NCBI RefSeq assembly: GCF_900119315.1
Contig: NZ_LT827010.1
Coordinates: forward strand, 5,241,001-5,305,000
Length of the DNA: 64,000 bases
Source of the DNA: Actinoplanes sp. SE50/110
GTDB lineage: Bacteria > Actinomycetota > Actinomycetes > Mycobacteriales > Micromonosporaceae
Direction of reading: 5' to 3'
In this document: positions 50,666 to 59,875 of the stretch, piece after piece
How positions within the stretch are numbered: the stretch's first letter is position 1
How the letters are laid out: every line of letters starts with the position of its first letter
The notes under the pieces: model-generated
What the model was told of the DNA's origin: nothing
Seen by the model: the letters and a program-made list of their open reading frames with translations, nothing else
Database searches by the model: none
Made by a program: the position numbers and the translations under genes

Positions 50666-51724
50666 TCAATGCCCGGATCTCGCCGCCAGGTGTCGCGCGA
50701 GGGTGACAGCGGCCTCCCGGCCGGCCCGGTTCGCGCCCACGGTCGACTGCGACGGGCCGAAACCGATCAGGTGTACGCGCGGCTCGCCGGCCACCTGCGT
50801 ACCGGCCATCGCGATACCGCCGCGGGCGTTGCGCAGATGCAGCCCGTCGAGGTGCGCGAGCGCCGCCTTGAAGCCGGTGGCCCACAGGATCACCTCGACG
50901 CTGGTGAACGATCCGTCGGCCGCACGGACACCGTGCGGCTCGATCGCGGTGAACATCGGCCGGCGCTCCAGGGCGCCGCGCTGCCGGGCGGCCAGCGCGT
51001 ACGGCGTCCAGGCCAGTCCGGTGTAGGACACCACGCTGCCGGTCGGTCGGCCGGCTTCCACGTCGGCGACGACCTTCGCGATCGTCTCCCGGCCGGCCAC
51101 CTCCGGCGTGAAGGCGTCGGTCCGGAAGACCGGCTCGCGCCGGGTGTACCAGAACGTCGCCGCCACCCGGGAGATCTCCTCGAGCTGCTGCACCGCGGAG
51201 ATCCCGCCGCCCACCACGGCGACCCGCCGCCCGCGGAACTCCTCGGCCGACACGTACTCCCGGGTGTGCAGTTGCCTCCCGGCGAAGGTCTCCTGCCCCG
51301 GATAGTGTGGCAGCACCGGATTGGTCCAGGTCCCGGTCGCGTTGATGACCGCCGCGGCCGACCATTGCCCGCGGTCGGTTGCCACGACCAGATCAAGACC
51401 CTTCTCCCGTACGTCGATCACCCGCACCGGACGCCGCACCCGCAGCCCGTTGGCCCGTTCGAAGTCCGCGAAGTACCGCGGCACCGCCGTGCGGCTCGGC
51501 TCCTGCGGATCCCCTTGCGCTCTTGGGAATCCGGGCAGGTCGAAGATCCCGTTCACGGTCGCCATCCGCAGCGATTCCCAGCGTTCCCGCCACGCTCCCC
51601 CGGGCCCGTCCGCGGCGTCGAGCACCACGAATTCCAGCCCGCGCCGCTTCAGGTGGTAGGCCGCGGAGAGCCCGGCCTGACCGGCCCCGATGACGACGAT
51701 CGGCGGCCCGGACCGGCCACTCAC
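50666..51724 (-). CDS. FAD-dependent monooxygenase (CzcO/FMO-like)
   Basis: 352 aa from GTG 51724, whose GTGA overlaps the stop of the upstream dioxygenase gene. FAD Rossmann VVIGAGQAGLSAAYHL, NADPH Rossmann VAVVGGGISAVQQL, and VEVILWATGFK near the end. This group oxygenates ketones, amines or organosulfur compounds, or acts as a flavin oxidoreductase. Co-translated with a DODA-type dioxygenase, suggesting two steps on one aromatic or related substrate. Confidence 0.88.
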   Translation of the reverse strand: MSGRSGPPIVVIGAGQAGLSAAYHLKRRGLEFVVLDAADGPGGAWRERWESLRMATVNGIFDLPGFPRAQGDPQEPSRTAVPRYFADFERANGLRVRRPVRVIDVREKGLDLVVATDRGQWSAAAVINATGTWTNPVLPHYPGQETFAGRQLHTREYVSAEEFRGRRVAVVGGGISAVQQLEEISRVAATFWYTRREPVFRTDAFTPEVAGRETIAKVVADVEAGRPTGSVVSYTGLAWTPYALAARQRGALERRPMFTAIEPHGVRAADGSFTSVEVILWATGFKAALAHLDGLHLRNARGGIAMAGTQVAGEPRVHLIGFGPSQSTVGANRAGREAAVTLARHLAARSGH

Positions 51725-52611
51725 GCGACGCTGACCGACCGGATCGAGTTGCCGAACGCGATCCGGTCGATGGCCGACACCGCGCTGGCCGGATCCGCCG
51801 CCGCGCCCAGGGTCAGCAGCAGCGGCACATAGTGGTCGGCGGTCGGATGGGCGACGTCGGCGCCGGGCGCTTTCGCCCGGTAATCGGTGAGCGCGTCCAC
51901 GTCGCCGCGGGCCAGCGCGTCCGCCGCCCAGGCGTCGAAGGCCCGGGTGTGCCCGACCAGTGCGGGATCGCGCATCACCGCGAAACTGTGCGTCATGAAT
52001 CCGGAGCCGATGACGAGAATGCCCTCGTCCCGCAATGCGCGCAGCCGCTGACCGAGGCCGAGCAGCGCTTGCGGGTCGAGGCTGGGCATCGACAGCTGCA
52101 CGACCGGAACGTCGGCCGCCGGGTACATGGCCATCATCGGGATGAACGCCCCGTGGTCGAGACCGCGGTTCACGAACTGGTGCACCGGCCCGGTCCGACC
52201 GAGTGTCCCGGCCACCCGGTGGGCCAGGCCGGTGGCGTCCGGACTGGCGTACGGCAGCGTGTAGTAGCGCGGATGGAAGCCGCCGAAGTCGTAGTAGAGC
52301 GGGGTGCCGGCCGCGCTGCCGGACAGCGCCGCGGGCGCGTTCTCCCAGTGCGCCGAGACGATCACGATGCCCCGCGGTTTCGGCATCGACTGCCCCCACC
52401 GGAACAGGTCGTCGAGCCATTGCGGGTCGTCGAGCGTCGGTGGCGCCCCGTGGCTCACGAACAGCGCCGGCAGCGCCCCGTCGGCCGGCTCCCACACCCG
52501 CTGTGCCCGGGCCTGCGGCAGCACCCGGGCCAGCAGCGCGTCGTACGCCGCGGCCGGCCGCGCCGGGTCAAGCTTCGCCTCACGAGACACGTCGCCCTCC
52601 GATGACTTCAT
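51721..52611 (-). CDS. DODA-type extradiol ring-cleavage dioxygenase
   Basis: 296 aa. LigB/DODA fold: LFVSHGAPPTLDD (metal His), VSAHWENAPAAL, NRGLDHGAFIPMMAMYPAAD (His-Gly-Ala/Trp motif), GSGFMTHSF, and HPTADHYVPLLLTLGAA near the end. Zn/Fe-dependent cleavage of catechols such as DOPA in relatives. ATG 52611 has no Shine-Dalgarno sequence and may be translated leaderless. Divergent from a MarR gene with a palindrome between; the monooxygenase follows. Confidence 0.88.
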   Translation of the reverse strand: MKSSEGDVSREAKLDPARPAAAYDALLARVLPQARAQRVWEPADGALPALFVSHGAPPTLDDPQWLDDLFRWGQSMPKPRGIVIVSAHWENAPAALSGSAAGTPLYYDFGGFHPRYYTLPYASPDATGLAHRVAGTLGRTGPVHQFVNRGLDHGAFIPMMAMYPAADVPVVQLSMPSLDPQALLGLGQRLRALRDEGILVIGSGFMTHSFAVMRDPALVGHTRAFDAWAADALARGDVDALTDYRAKAPGADVAHPTADHYVPLLLTLGAAADPASAVSAIDRIAFGNSIRSVSVA

Positions 52612-52635
52612 GTGTTAAGTCAACAGTATGACCTC

Positions 52636-52657
52636 ATGACTTCAAGCTGCAAGTCAT
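52636..52657. promoter_or_regulatory. MarR-type operator
   Basis: ATGACTT (52636-52642) and AAGTCAT (52651-52657) form a perfect inverted repeat with an 8-base spacer centred on AGCT. A further AAGTCA half-site lies at 52617-52622. Position between divergent dioxygenase and MarR genes fits control of both. Confidence 0.6.
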
Positions 52658-52676
52658 CGAGGCTATGCTGAGGGTC

Positions 52677-53171
52677 ATGACCGACGAGGCGCAGCCGCGC
52701 TGGCTGGACGACGACCAGCGCCGGACGTGGATGACCCTGATCGGCCTGATGGCCCGCCTGCCGGCCGCACTGGACGTGCAGTTGCAGCGCGACGCCCAGC
52801 TCACCCACTTCGAGTACCAGGTGCTGGCCGGCCTGTCCATGGCGCCGGAGCACACCCTGCGGATGAGCGCCCTGGCGGCCTTCTGCGAGGGCTCCCTGCC
52901 CCGCCTCTCCCAGGTGGTGACCCGCCTGGAGAAACGGGGCTGGGTCCGGCGCACCCCGGACCCCGCCGACGGCCGTTACACCCTGGCCGTCCTCACCGAC
53001 TCGGGCTGGCAGAAGGTCGTCGAGACCGCCCCCGGCCACGTCGCGGAGGTGCAGCGCCTGATCTTCGACCCGCTGACCCGGGCCCAGCAGCGCCACCTGC
53101 GCGACATCGGCCGCCGCATCGTGCGCACCATCGATCCCGACGACCCCTGCCTCACCGACGATCCGGACTGA
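52677..53171 (+). CDS. MarR-family regulator
   Basis: 164 aa from ATG 52677; ATG 52665 adds four residues and both have GAGG rather close. Winged helix: FEYQVLAGLSMAPEHTLRMS, ALAAFCEGSLPRLSQVVTRL, EKRGWVRRTPDPADGRYTLA. Likely represses the dioxygenase-monooxygenase pair, with an aromatic ligand releasing it (inference). The 196 bases downstream (53172-53367) show nothing recognisable. Confidence 0.85.
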   Translation: MTDEAQPRWLDDDQRRTWMTLIGLMARLPAALDVQLQRDAQLTHFEYQVLAGLSMAPEHTLRMSALAAFCEGSLPRLSQVVTRLEKRGWVRRTPDPADGRYTLAVLTDSGWQKVVETAPGHVAEVQRLIFDPLTRAQQRHLRDIGRRIVRTIDPDDPCLTDDPD

Positions 53172-53367
53172 GACCACACTGGCGTGTCGAGCGGCACGCG
53201 ACCTCGTACCAGCGCTTTCCCGACGGCCTCGCGTCCCAGGACGTCCTGGACCTGTCCGTGGCTTTTCGGGCCGGACGTTCCGCTTCACAGTGGCTGTCCG
53301 GTCGCCGCGGTCGCGCCGCGCCGCCATGCGCTCGTGGTGGCTCTGGGCGGGGTCGGGAGTCCGCGGT

Positions 53368-56300
53368 TCAGCGGTGGTAGGTGCGCCGGCTGGTGGATCG
53401 CGAGTTGCCGGCCCGGTCGTAGGCGCGGATCTGCACGGTGAACTTCCTCCCGTACTTCGCCGGGTTCAGGACGAAGGCGAAGGCAGCTCGGGTGTCGTCG
53501 GCCACCGGCTTGCCGTTGACCAGCAACTGCACCCGGGCGATACCGTTGCGGTCACTGGCGGCCGCGGTGATCGTGGTGGTCCTGGCGATCCTGGCACCGT
53601 TGCGGGGCGCCTTGCCGAACGTCACCGCGGGCGCGGTGTTGTCGACGATCACGGTGCTCGAGGCGGTGCTCTGGTTGCCGAGGCTGTCGAGCACGATCCA
53701 GGTGACGGTCCGGTCGCCGTCCGCGCCGGCCGGCACGGTGGCGCTGGGGTAGGAGAAGGGCAGTCCTGCCCCGTCCGCGCCGGTCAGGTAGGAACGGCCG
53801 ATGCCTGAGGGATCGGTGGCCGTGACGGCCGTGGTGAAGCGCGAGCCGTGGACCAGGGTCCGGTCGCCCGGGGTGACGGTGACGACCGGCCCGCTGAGGT
53901 CCACCCCGGAATCGCCGGCGGTGGTGTGGGCGACCACCGTGATGGCGTAGCTGACGCCGTTGGTCAGGCCGGTGATGGTGCAGGCTTGGGCGTCAGTGTC
54001 GGTACTGGTGCAGGTCGACGGGTCGGCCGTCGTGGTGGTGAGGTGGATGGCACCCAGCTTCCCGGTGGTTCTGGTGGTGATGCACGGGGTGCTGGCGGAC
54101 GAGCACGGGTCGTTGGTCGCGGCCGCCGAAGCGGTGTAGCCGAGCAGCGTGCCGGCGCCCAGCGAACCGGGCTGCCACGACACCGCGATGGCCTCGCTCT
54201 GCGGTTTCACGGCGGTGACCACCGGCGGCTGCGGCCGGTCCGCCGGCGGCACGGCAGCCGGGGTGGCCGGCGCGGACGGGCTGCTGAGCGGGGAGGTGCC
54301 GGCCTTGGTGGTGGCGGTCATGGTGACCGTGTAGGCGGTGCCGTTGGTCAGTCCGTTGATCGTGCAGAGCCCGCTGTGGCTGCTGCTGCTGCTGATCGTG
54401 CAGGTCTTTCCGCCCGGGGAGGCGGTGGCCGTGTATTTCGTCGGCGTCTGCCCGCCGGTGTCCGCCGAGATCCAGGACACGGTGATCGCCTTGTCGCCGG
54501 CGGTGGCGGTCACGCCGGTCGGCGCCGGCGGGCCGGCGGCGGGGGTGACCGCTGCGGACGGGACGCTGGCGTCCGAGGTGCCGACCGTGGTGGTGGCGGT
54601 CACGGCGACGGTGTAGGCGGTGTCGTTGACCAGACCGGTGATCGTGCATGTCGTGGCGATGACGCTGGCGCAGGTGCTCCCGCCGGGCGAGGTGGTCGCG
54701 GTGTAGCCGGTGAGCCTCCCGCTGCCCAGATCCACCGGAGCCGTCCACGACACGACGAGCTGCCCGTCGCCGGCGGTGGCGGTCACGCCGGTCGGCGGTA
54801 GTGGACCGGCGGCCGGCGTGACCGGCGCGGACGGATCGCTGGCCGCCGAGGTGCCGACGGTCGTGGTGGCGGTCACGGTGACCGTGTAGGCCGTGCCGTT
54901 GACCAGACCGGTGATCGTGCATGTCGTCGCGGTGACGCTGGCGCAGGTCTTCCCGCCGGGCGAGGTGGTCGCGATGTAGCCGGTCAGCCTCCCGCTGCCC
55001 AGATCCACCGGAACCGTCCACGACACGACGAGCTGCCGGTCGCCGGCGGTGGCGGACACGCCGCTCGGCCGCAACGGACCCGCGACCGGGGTGACCGGCG
55101 CCGACGGGCCGCTGGCCGTGGAGGTCCCGACGGTCGTGGTGGCGGTCACGGTGACCGTGTAGGCCGTGCCGTTGGTCAAACCGGTGATCGTGCATGTCGT
55201 CGCGGTGCCACTGGTGCAGGTGTTCCCGCCGGGTGAGGTGGTCGCGGTGTAGCGGGTCAGCGTCCCGCTGCCCAGATCCGCCGGGACCGTCCACGACACC
55301 GCGATCTCCCGGTCGTCGGCGGTGGCGGACACGCCGGTCGGTGGCAGCGGCCCGGCGACCGGCGTGACCGACGCGGACGGGTCGCTGGCCGCCGAGGTGC
55401 CGACGGTCGTGGTGGCGGTCACGGCGACGGTGTAGGCGGTGCCGTTGGTCAGACCGGTGATCAGGCATGCGGTCGTGACGCTGGTGCAACTGTTCCCCCC
55501 GGGCGAGGTGGTCGCGGTGTAGCCGGTCAGCGCCCCGCTGCCCAGATCCGCCGGGACCGTCCACGACACCGCGATCTCCCGGTCCCCGGCGGTGGCGGAC
55601 ACGCCGGTCGGCGGCAGCGGCCCGGCCGGTGACGGGAGCGGCGGCATGCCCACCGGCGACGACCGGTCCGTGATGCTGCCGTCACCGAGCTGACCGGTCT
55701 CGTTGAGTCCCCAGCAGTAGACCGTGCTGTCGCTGCCCAGCGCGCACGTGTGGTACCAGCCGGCAGTGAGCCGGCTGAGGGTCACCCCGGCCGGGACGGC
55801 CACCTCCACCGGGCTCGACCGGTTCACGGTGCCACCGTCGCCCACCTGGCCGTAGTACCCGTACCCCCAGCAGTAGGTCCTGGTGTCGCTGCCCAGCGCG
55901 CAGGTGTGGTTGCTCCCGGCGGTGAGCCGGGTGAACGTCACCCCGGCCGGGACGGCCACCTCCACCGGGCGCGACCACCGCGCGGTGCCGCCGTCGCCCA
56001 GCTGGCCGGTCTCGTCGAGGCCCCAGCAGTAGGTCCTGGTGTCGCTGCCCAGCCCGCAGGTGTGGAAGCCGCCGGCGGCAAGCTGGGTGAAGGTCACCCC
56101 GGGCGGGGCGGCGACCGCCACCGGGCTCGACCGGTTCACGGTGCCGCCGTCGCCCAGCTGACCCATGCCGCCCATGCCCCAGCAATAGGTTCCGGTGTCG
56201 CTGGCGAGCGCACAGGTGTGGTAGACGCCGGCGGCGAGCTCGGTGAAGCTCACGCCCGGCGGGGTGGCCACCTCGACCGGGCTCGACCGGTTCGCGGTGG

Positions 56301-56820
56301 CGCCGTCACCCAACTGGCCGTCGTTGCCGATCCCCCAGCAGTAGGTCCTGGTGTCGCTGCCCAGCGCACAGGTGTGGCGGTCGCCGGCGGCGAGCTCGGT
56401 GAAACCGACGCCTGCCGGGCCGGCGACCGCGACCGGGCTCGACCGGTTCGCGGTGGCGCCGTCACCCAACTGACCGTAGTCGCCCATGCCCCAGCAGTAG
56501 GCCTTGGCGTTGCTGCCCACCCCACACGTGTGGGCCTGCCCGGCGGTGAGCTGGGTGAAGCTCACCCCGTGCGGTGCGGCGATCGCCACCGGGCCCGACC
56601 GGTACACGGTGCTCCCGTCGCCCAGCTGACCCTCGGCGCCCCGGCCCCAGCAGTAGGCCCCGGTGTCGCTGAGCAACGCGCACGTGTGACCGTTCCCGGC
56701 GGCGAGCTGTACCACCCGGCTGCCCGGCGACCGGGCCGCGGCCGGCGCGGCGACCATCGCCGCCAGCAGCACGACTGCCCCGGCCGTCACCACTGTCCTG
56801 CTGATCACACCGCTCGCCAT
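53368..56820 (-). CDS. Large RCC1-propeller and fibronectin III exoprotein
   Basis: 1150 aa from ATG 56820 (start of the signal peptide; 56862 is also open). After the signal (to about 30) come seven RCC1-type blades, each with a Cys pair (HTCALGSDTRTYCWG, GQLGDG), so disulfides between blades are likely. Then six fibronectin III domains (PPTGVSATAGD type, last one divergent) and a C-terminal Ig-like domain with VQIRAYDRAGN. RCC1 proteins with FN3 tails occur on actinobacterial and other bacterial surfaces; binding partner unknown. Near-identical FN3 units show recent duplication. Confidence 0.85.
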   Translation of the reverse strand: MASGVISRTVVTAGAVVLLAAMVAAPAAARSPGSRVVQLAAGNGHTCALLSDTGAYCWGRGAEGQLGDGSTVYRSGPVAIAAPHGVSFTQLTAGQAHTCGVGSNAKAYCWGMGDYGQLGDGATANRSSPVAVAGPAGVGFTELAAGDRHTCALGSDTRTYCWGIGNDGQLGDGATANRSSPVEVATPPGVSFTELAAGVYHTCALASDTGTYCWGMGGMGQLGDGGTVNRSSPVAVAAPPGVTFTQLAAGGFHTCGLGSDTRTYCWGLDETGQLGDGGTARWSRPVEVAVPAGVTFTRLTAGSNHTCALGSDTRTYCWGYGYYGQVGDGGTVNRSSPVEVAVPAGVTLSRLTAGWYHTCALGSDSTVYCWGLNETGQLGDGSITDRSSPVGMPPLPSPAGPLPPTGVSATAGDREIAVSWTVPADLGSGALTGYTATTSPGGNSCTSVTTACLITGLTNGTAYTVAVTATTTVGTSAASDPSASVTPVAGPLPPTGVSATADDREIAVSWTVPADLGSGTLTRYTATTSPGGNTCTSGTATTCTITGLTNGTAYTVTVTATTTVGTSTASGPSAPVTPVAGPLRPSGVSATAGDRQLVVSWTVPVDLGSGRLTGYIATTSPGGKTCASVTATTCTITGLVNGTAYTVTVTATTTVGTSAASDPSAPVTPAAGPLPPTGVTATAGDGQLVVSWTAPVDLGSGRLTGYTATTSPGGSTCASVIATTCTITGLVNDTAYTVAVTATTTVGTSDASVPSAAVTPAAGPPAPTGVTATAGDKAITVSWISADTGGQTPTKYTATASPGGKTCTISSSSSHSGLCTINGLTNGTAYTVTMTATTKAGTSPLSSPSAPATPAAVPPADRPQPPVVTAVKPQSEAIAVSWQPGSLGAGTLLGYTASAAATNDPCSSASTPCITTRTTGKLGAIHLTTTTADPSTCTSTDTDAQACTITGLTNGVSYAITVVAHTTAGDSGVDLSGPVVTVTPGDRTLVHGSRFTTAVTATDPSGIGRSYLTGADGAGLPFSYPSATVPAGADGDRTVTWIVLDSLGNQSTASSTVIVDNTAPAVTFGKAPRNGARIARTTTITAAASDRNGIARVQLLVNGKPVADDTRAAFAFVLNPAKYGRKFTVQIRAYDRAGNSRSTSRRTYHR
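53880..56720. repeat. RCC1 (about 55650-56720) and FN3 (about 53880-55625) coding repeats
   Basis: Seven RCC1 units of about 155 bases and six FN3 units of about 260-300 bases. FN3 units 1-4 are very similar at the DNA level; unit 6 has diverged. The similarity allows copy-number change by recombination and also assembly errors. Confidence 0.8.
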
Positions 56821-56972
56821 GACAGCCCCGCAGACCGTTGATCGCGTTTCACCCGGACTCATCCGTCCAGCGGATTATTGGACCGGCGGCGACCCGTTGG
56901 GAGGAGTTCGCGGGAAACCGCCCGCCGTCCGGGTGCTGGTTGTACCGAGCGCGGCAGGCGGGGGTGGATGCT

Positions 56973-57956
56973 CTAGGCGCGGCCTCGCGGCAGGCAGCAC
57001 TTCTTGTACTTGGTGCCGGATCCGCACCAGCACGCCCCGTTGCGCTCCGGGGGCCACGGGATCGGCCCGCTGCCCGTGGCGATCTGCCGCGCGTACCGGG
57101 CGCGGACCTCGGCGTCGGCCGGATCACCGTCGCGGCCGGCCGCCTTGCGCAGGCCCTCGGCCGAGCCGCGCAGCGCCGCCAGGTTCGCCTGGCCGGCGGC
57201 GGACAACCGGGCCAGCAGCCCCTCCAGCCGGGCCCGGTGCGCGGTCCAGTCCGCGCCGTACGCGTCCGCGAGCCCCGGCCACTCGGCGAGCACCTTGCCC
57301 AGCTCGCTCTCCGGGAAGAACAGCAGCTGGTCCCCGGTCGTCGCGCCGGCGCCGGCGAGCCTGTCCTCCAGTCGTTGCGCCAGGTTGTCGTGCGCGTCGT
57401 GCGGGAGGTTCAGCGCGTGCCGCACCCGGTGGCGCTGCTGCAGCAGGAACAGCAACTGCCCGGCCTCGTCCGGCCCGGACGGCTCCGGCCCGCGCTCGGC
57501 CAGGGCCGCCTGCACCGCTTCGCTCAGCCACTGCTCGGCGACCCGTAGCCGGCCGCCGATCTCCAGGGCCACGCTCAGATACGCCGGCGCGTCCGGATAC
57601 TGCTCCAGGGTCGGCCGCAACGCCTCCAACTCGGCCATCGCCTCGTCGCCGCGACCGATGTGGAACAGCAGCCGGGCGCGCACCGCACGGGCGCCGGCGG
57701 CCGGGCTGTCCTGCCGGTCGCCGTAGGTTTCCACGGCCCGCTCCGCATAGCGCAGGGCGGCCTCGAACCGCGACCGCGTCTCCGCGATCTCGGCGGCGAG
57801 CACGAGCGCGGCCCCGGCGTCGGCGGGATCGGCGAGCCGCCCGTTCTCCGCGGCCTCGGCCAGGTCGGCGGCCAGCCCGAGCGGGTCCGCCTCGCCGAGC
57901 GCGGTCTGCCGGATCTCGAGGAGGTCTGCGCTGGTGAGTTCAGCTTTCAAAGGCAC
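56973..57956 (-). CDS. SEC-C motif protein with helical repeats
   Basis: 327 aa from GTG 57956; no Shine-Dalgarno, perhaps leaderless. About 270 residues of TPR-like helices (ADLAEAAENGRLADPADAGA and so on), ending with a SEC-C zinc motif NGACWCGSGTKYKKCC. The SEC-C tail occurs in SecA and many otherwise unrelated proteins, where it binds zinc and sometimes ribosomes or SecB. Role unknown. Confidence 0.8.
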   Translation of the reverse strand: MPLKAELTSADLLEIRQTALGEADPLGLAADLAEAAENGRLADPADAGAALVLAAEIAETRSRFEAALRYAERAVETYGDRQDSPAAGARAVRARLLFHIGRGDEAMAELEALRPTLEQYPDAPAYLSVALEIGGRLRVAEQWLSEAVQAALAERGPEPSGPDEAGQLLFLLQQRHRVRHALNLPHDAHDNLAQRLEDRLAGAGATTGDQLLFFPESELGKVLAEWPGLADAYGADWTAHRARLEGLLARLSAAGQANLAALRGSAEGLRKAAGRDGDPADAEVRARYARQIATGSGPIPWPPERNGACWCGSGTKYKKCCLPRGRA

Positions 57957-58010
57957 GACGACACAGTACGTCGACTCCCACCGACGAAAGCACCAAAAAG
58001 GTCAAAGAGG

Positions 58011-58661
58011 TCAAACCTCGTACGCCGCCAGCACCGCCGCCGTGACCGCCTCCACGGTCAGGCCCGGCGCGGTGTCCTCGATCGCCCCCACGGTGCCCGG
58101 ATCGAAGTCATAACCCAATCGGCGGTACGCGGGTGTCAGCACGCCCCGCAGCCGATCCGCGCCGCGGACCTGGATCACGGTGCTGAACAGCCAGCCGTCC
58201 CGGGTGACCCGCTGCGCCGAACCGGCGATCTTGGCCGCGCCCACGTGCAGGCTGTACTCGCCGGGACAGTACTCGCCGGGCACCGGCCCGATCCGGGCGT
58301 CGACCCCGAGCCCGGCCAGCAGGGCCGCGTGCATCGCCGCGTACCGCTCGAAGCGTTCGGCCGGGGCGGGCGCCTCCGGCCCCGAGCGGTGCACGTGGTC
58401 GATCACCACGCTGCCCGGGTGGTATGCCGCGAGGCTGCCGCCCTGGGGACGTACGACTGGGTCGAAATCGGATGCGCGGACCGCGAGCAGCGCACGGTCG
58501 TAACCCGGCCGCAGCGTGTCCCGGCGGCTGAACGCCGCGGTCGGCGCCGGCGAGTAGACGCGCAGGATGTCCCGCGCGTCGCCGAGGCCGTCGCGGAGCA
58601 GCCGGGGCCCGAGCGCGGCATCCTGCGCCGGGCCGCCGACGTCGCCGGTGAACAGGATCAC
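58011..58661 (-). CDS. Lipoate-protein ligase A family protein
   Basis: 216 aa from GTG 58661, whose GTGA overlaps the stop of the E2 gene. BPL/LplA fold: VRPQGGSLAAYHPGSVVIDHV corresponds to the RRxGGG region and AAKIAGSAQRVTRDGWL to the lysine-containing motif. It should attach lipoyl (or octanoyl) groups to the E2 lipoyl lysine encoded directly upstream. A longer frame to 58742 lies within E2 and is rejected. Confidence 0.8.
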   Translation of the reverse strand: MILFTGDVGGPAQDAALGPRLLRDGLGDARDILRVYSPAPTAAFSRRDTLRPGYDRALLAVRASDFDPVVRPQGGSLAAYHPGSVVIDHVHRSGPEAPAPAERFERYAAMHAALLAGLGVDARIGPVPGEYCPGEYSLHVGAAKIAGSAQRVTRDGWLFSTVIQVRGADRLRGVLTPAYRRLGYDFDPGTVGAIEDTAPGLTVEAVTAAVLAAYEV

Positions 58662-59875
58662 AGTCGGGCGATCACCGAAGCCGGGTTCTCGATGGCATCG
58701 GCCACCGAGCGCATGAAGCCGGCCGCCGTGCCGCCGTCGCACACCCGGTGGTCGAAGACGAAGCTCATCTGGGTGATCTTACGAACGCACAGCTCGCCGT
58801 CGACCACCCAGGCTCGATCGATCATCCGGCCGAACCCCAGGATCGCCACCTGCGGGTGGTTGATGATCGCCGCGCTGCCGTCGACCCCGAGGCTGCCGTA
58901 GTTGTTCAACGTGAAGGTGCCGTCCGGGCCGCTCACCCGCCCGGTGCGGGCATCCGCGGTGATCCGCCGGATCTCGTCGCCGAGCCGCGCCGTGGTCATC
59001 GTCTCCGCACCGGCGACCGCGGGCACGACCAGGCCGCGCTCGCCCTGCACGGCGATGCCCAGGTCGATCCGATCGTACTGGACGATCTCCTGCCGCTCGG
59101 CGTCGAACCGGGCGTTGAGCACCGGGAACTCGCGCAGCGCGGCGACCGTGAACCGGGCCAGATAGGCGAGCAGGCCGGGCCCGCCGGGGTTGCTCTCCCG
59201 CAGCCGCCACAGCTCCGTGGCATCGACGTCGACCCACACCGTGGCCTCCGGGATCTCCGCGCGGCTGCGGGTCAGCGCGGCCGTCACGGCCTTCCGGAAA
59301 CCATTGAGGGGTACGCGTTTCACCCCCTCCGCCGCGGCCGGCACCGCCGCCGCGGGCGCGACGGCCGGGCGGGCCGCCGCGCGTTCCACGTCCGCCCGGG
59401 TGATCACCCCGCCGCGCCCGGTGCCCTGGACCGTGCCCAGTTCCACCCCGGTGGTCCGCGCCAGGTTCCGCACCAGCGGCGAGATGACCTGCGGCGGCCG
59501 CGTGTGACCGGAATTGGTCAGGATCGGGCCGCGCGGCCGGCGCCGCCGGGTGGTGGTCGTGGCGGCACCGGACGTCCCGTAGCCGATCAGCACGTTCCCC
59601 GAGCCGGCCCGCTCCTCCTCACGGTAGGTTTCCGTCGCCGTGGCCACCTCCTCCACGGTGATCAGCGGCTCGCCGACCGCCAGGGTGCTGCCGGCCGCGG
59701 CGTGCAGCGTGGCGACCCGCCCGGCGAACGGGGTCGGCACCTCCACCACCGATTTGGCCGTCTCCACCTCGGCCACCACCTGGTCGACGGCGACCGTGTC
59801 CCCCTCGGCGACCAGCCACTGCACGACCTCCGCCTCGGTCAGGCCCTCCCCGAGGTCCGGCAAACGAAAGATCAT
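58658..59875 (-). CDS. 2-oxoacid dehydrogenase E2 (dihydrolipoyl acyltransferase)
   Basis: 405 aa. One lipoyl domain with the modified Lys41 in VETAKSVVEV; a linker; a peripheral subunit-binding domain (ISPLVRNLARTTGVELGTV); and a catalytic domain with FDHRVCDGGTAAGF, where His and Asp are the acyltransferase residues. The lipoyl and catalytic sequences fit branched-chain or pyruvate-type complexes. ATG 59875 overlaps the E1beta stop by one base (TGATG). E3 is not in the cluster. Confidence 0.92.
   Translation of the reverse strand: MIFRLPDLGEGLTEAEVVQWLVAEGDTVAVDQVVAEVETAKSVVEVPTPFAGRVATLHAAAGSTLAVGEPLITVEEVATATETYREEERAGSGNVLIGYGTSGAATTTTRRRRPRGPILTNSGHTRPPQVISPLVRNLARTTGVELGTVQGTGRGGVITRADVERAAARPAVAPAAAVPAAAEGVKRVPLNGFRKAVTAALTRSRAEIPEATVWVDVDATELWRLRESNPGGPGLLAYLARFTVAALREFPVLNARFDAERQEIVQYDRIDLGIAVQGERGLVVPAVAGAETMTTARLGDEIRRITADARTGRVSGPDGTFTLNNYGSLGVDGSAAIINHPQVAILGFGRMIDRAWVVDGELCVRKITQMSFVFDHRVCDGGTAAGFMRSVADAIENPASVIARL

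Noticed and set aside
53880..55625. Regularly spaced similar blocks as CRISPR or mobile repeats
   Set aside because: They are FN3-domain codons in one long open frame.
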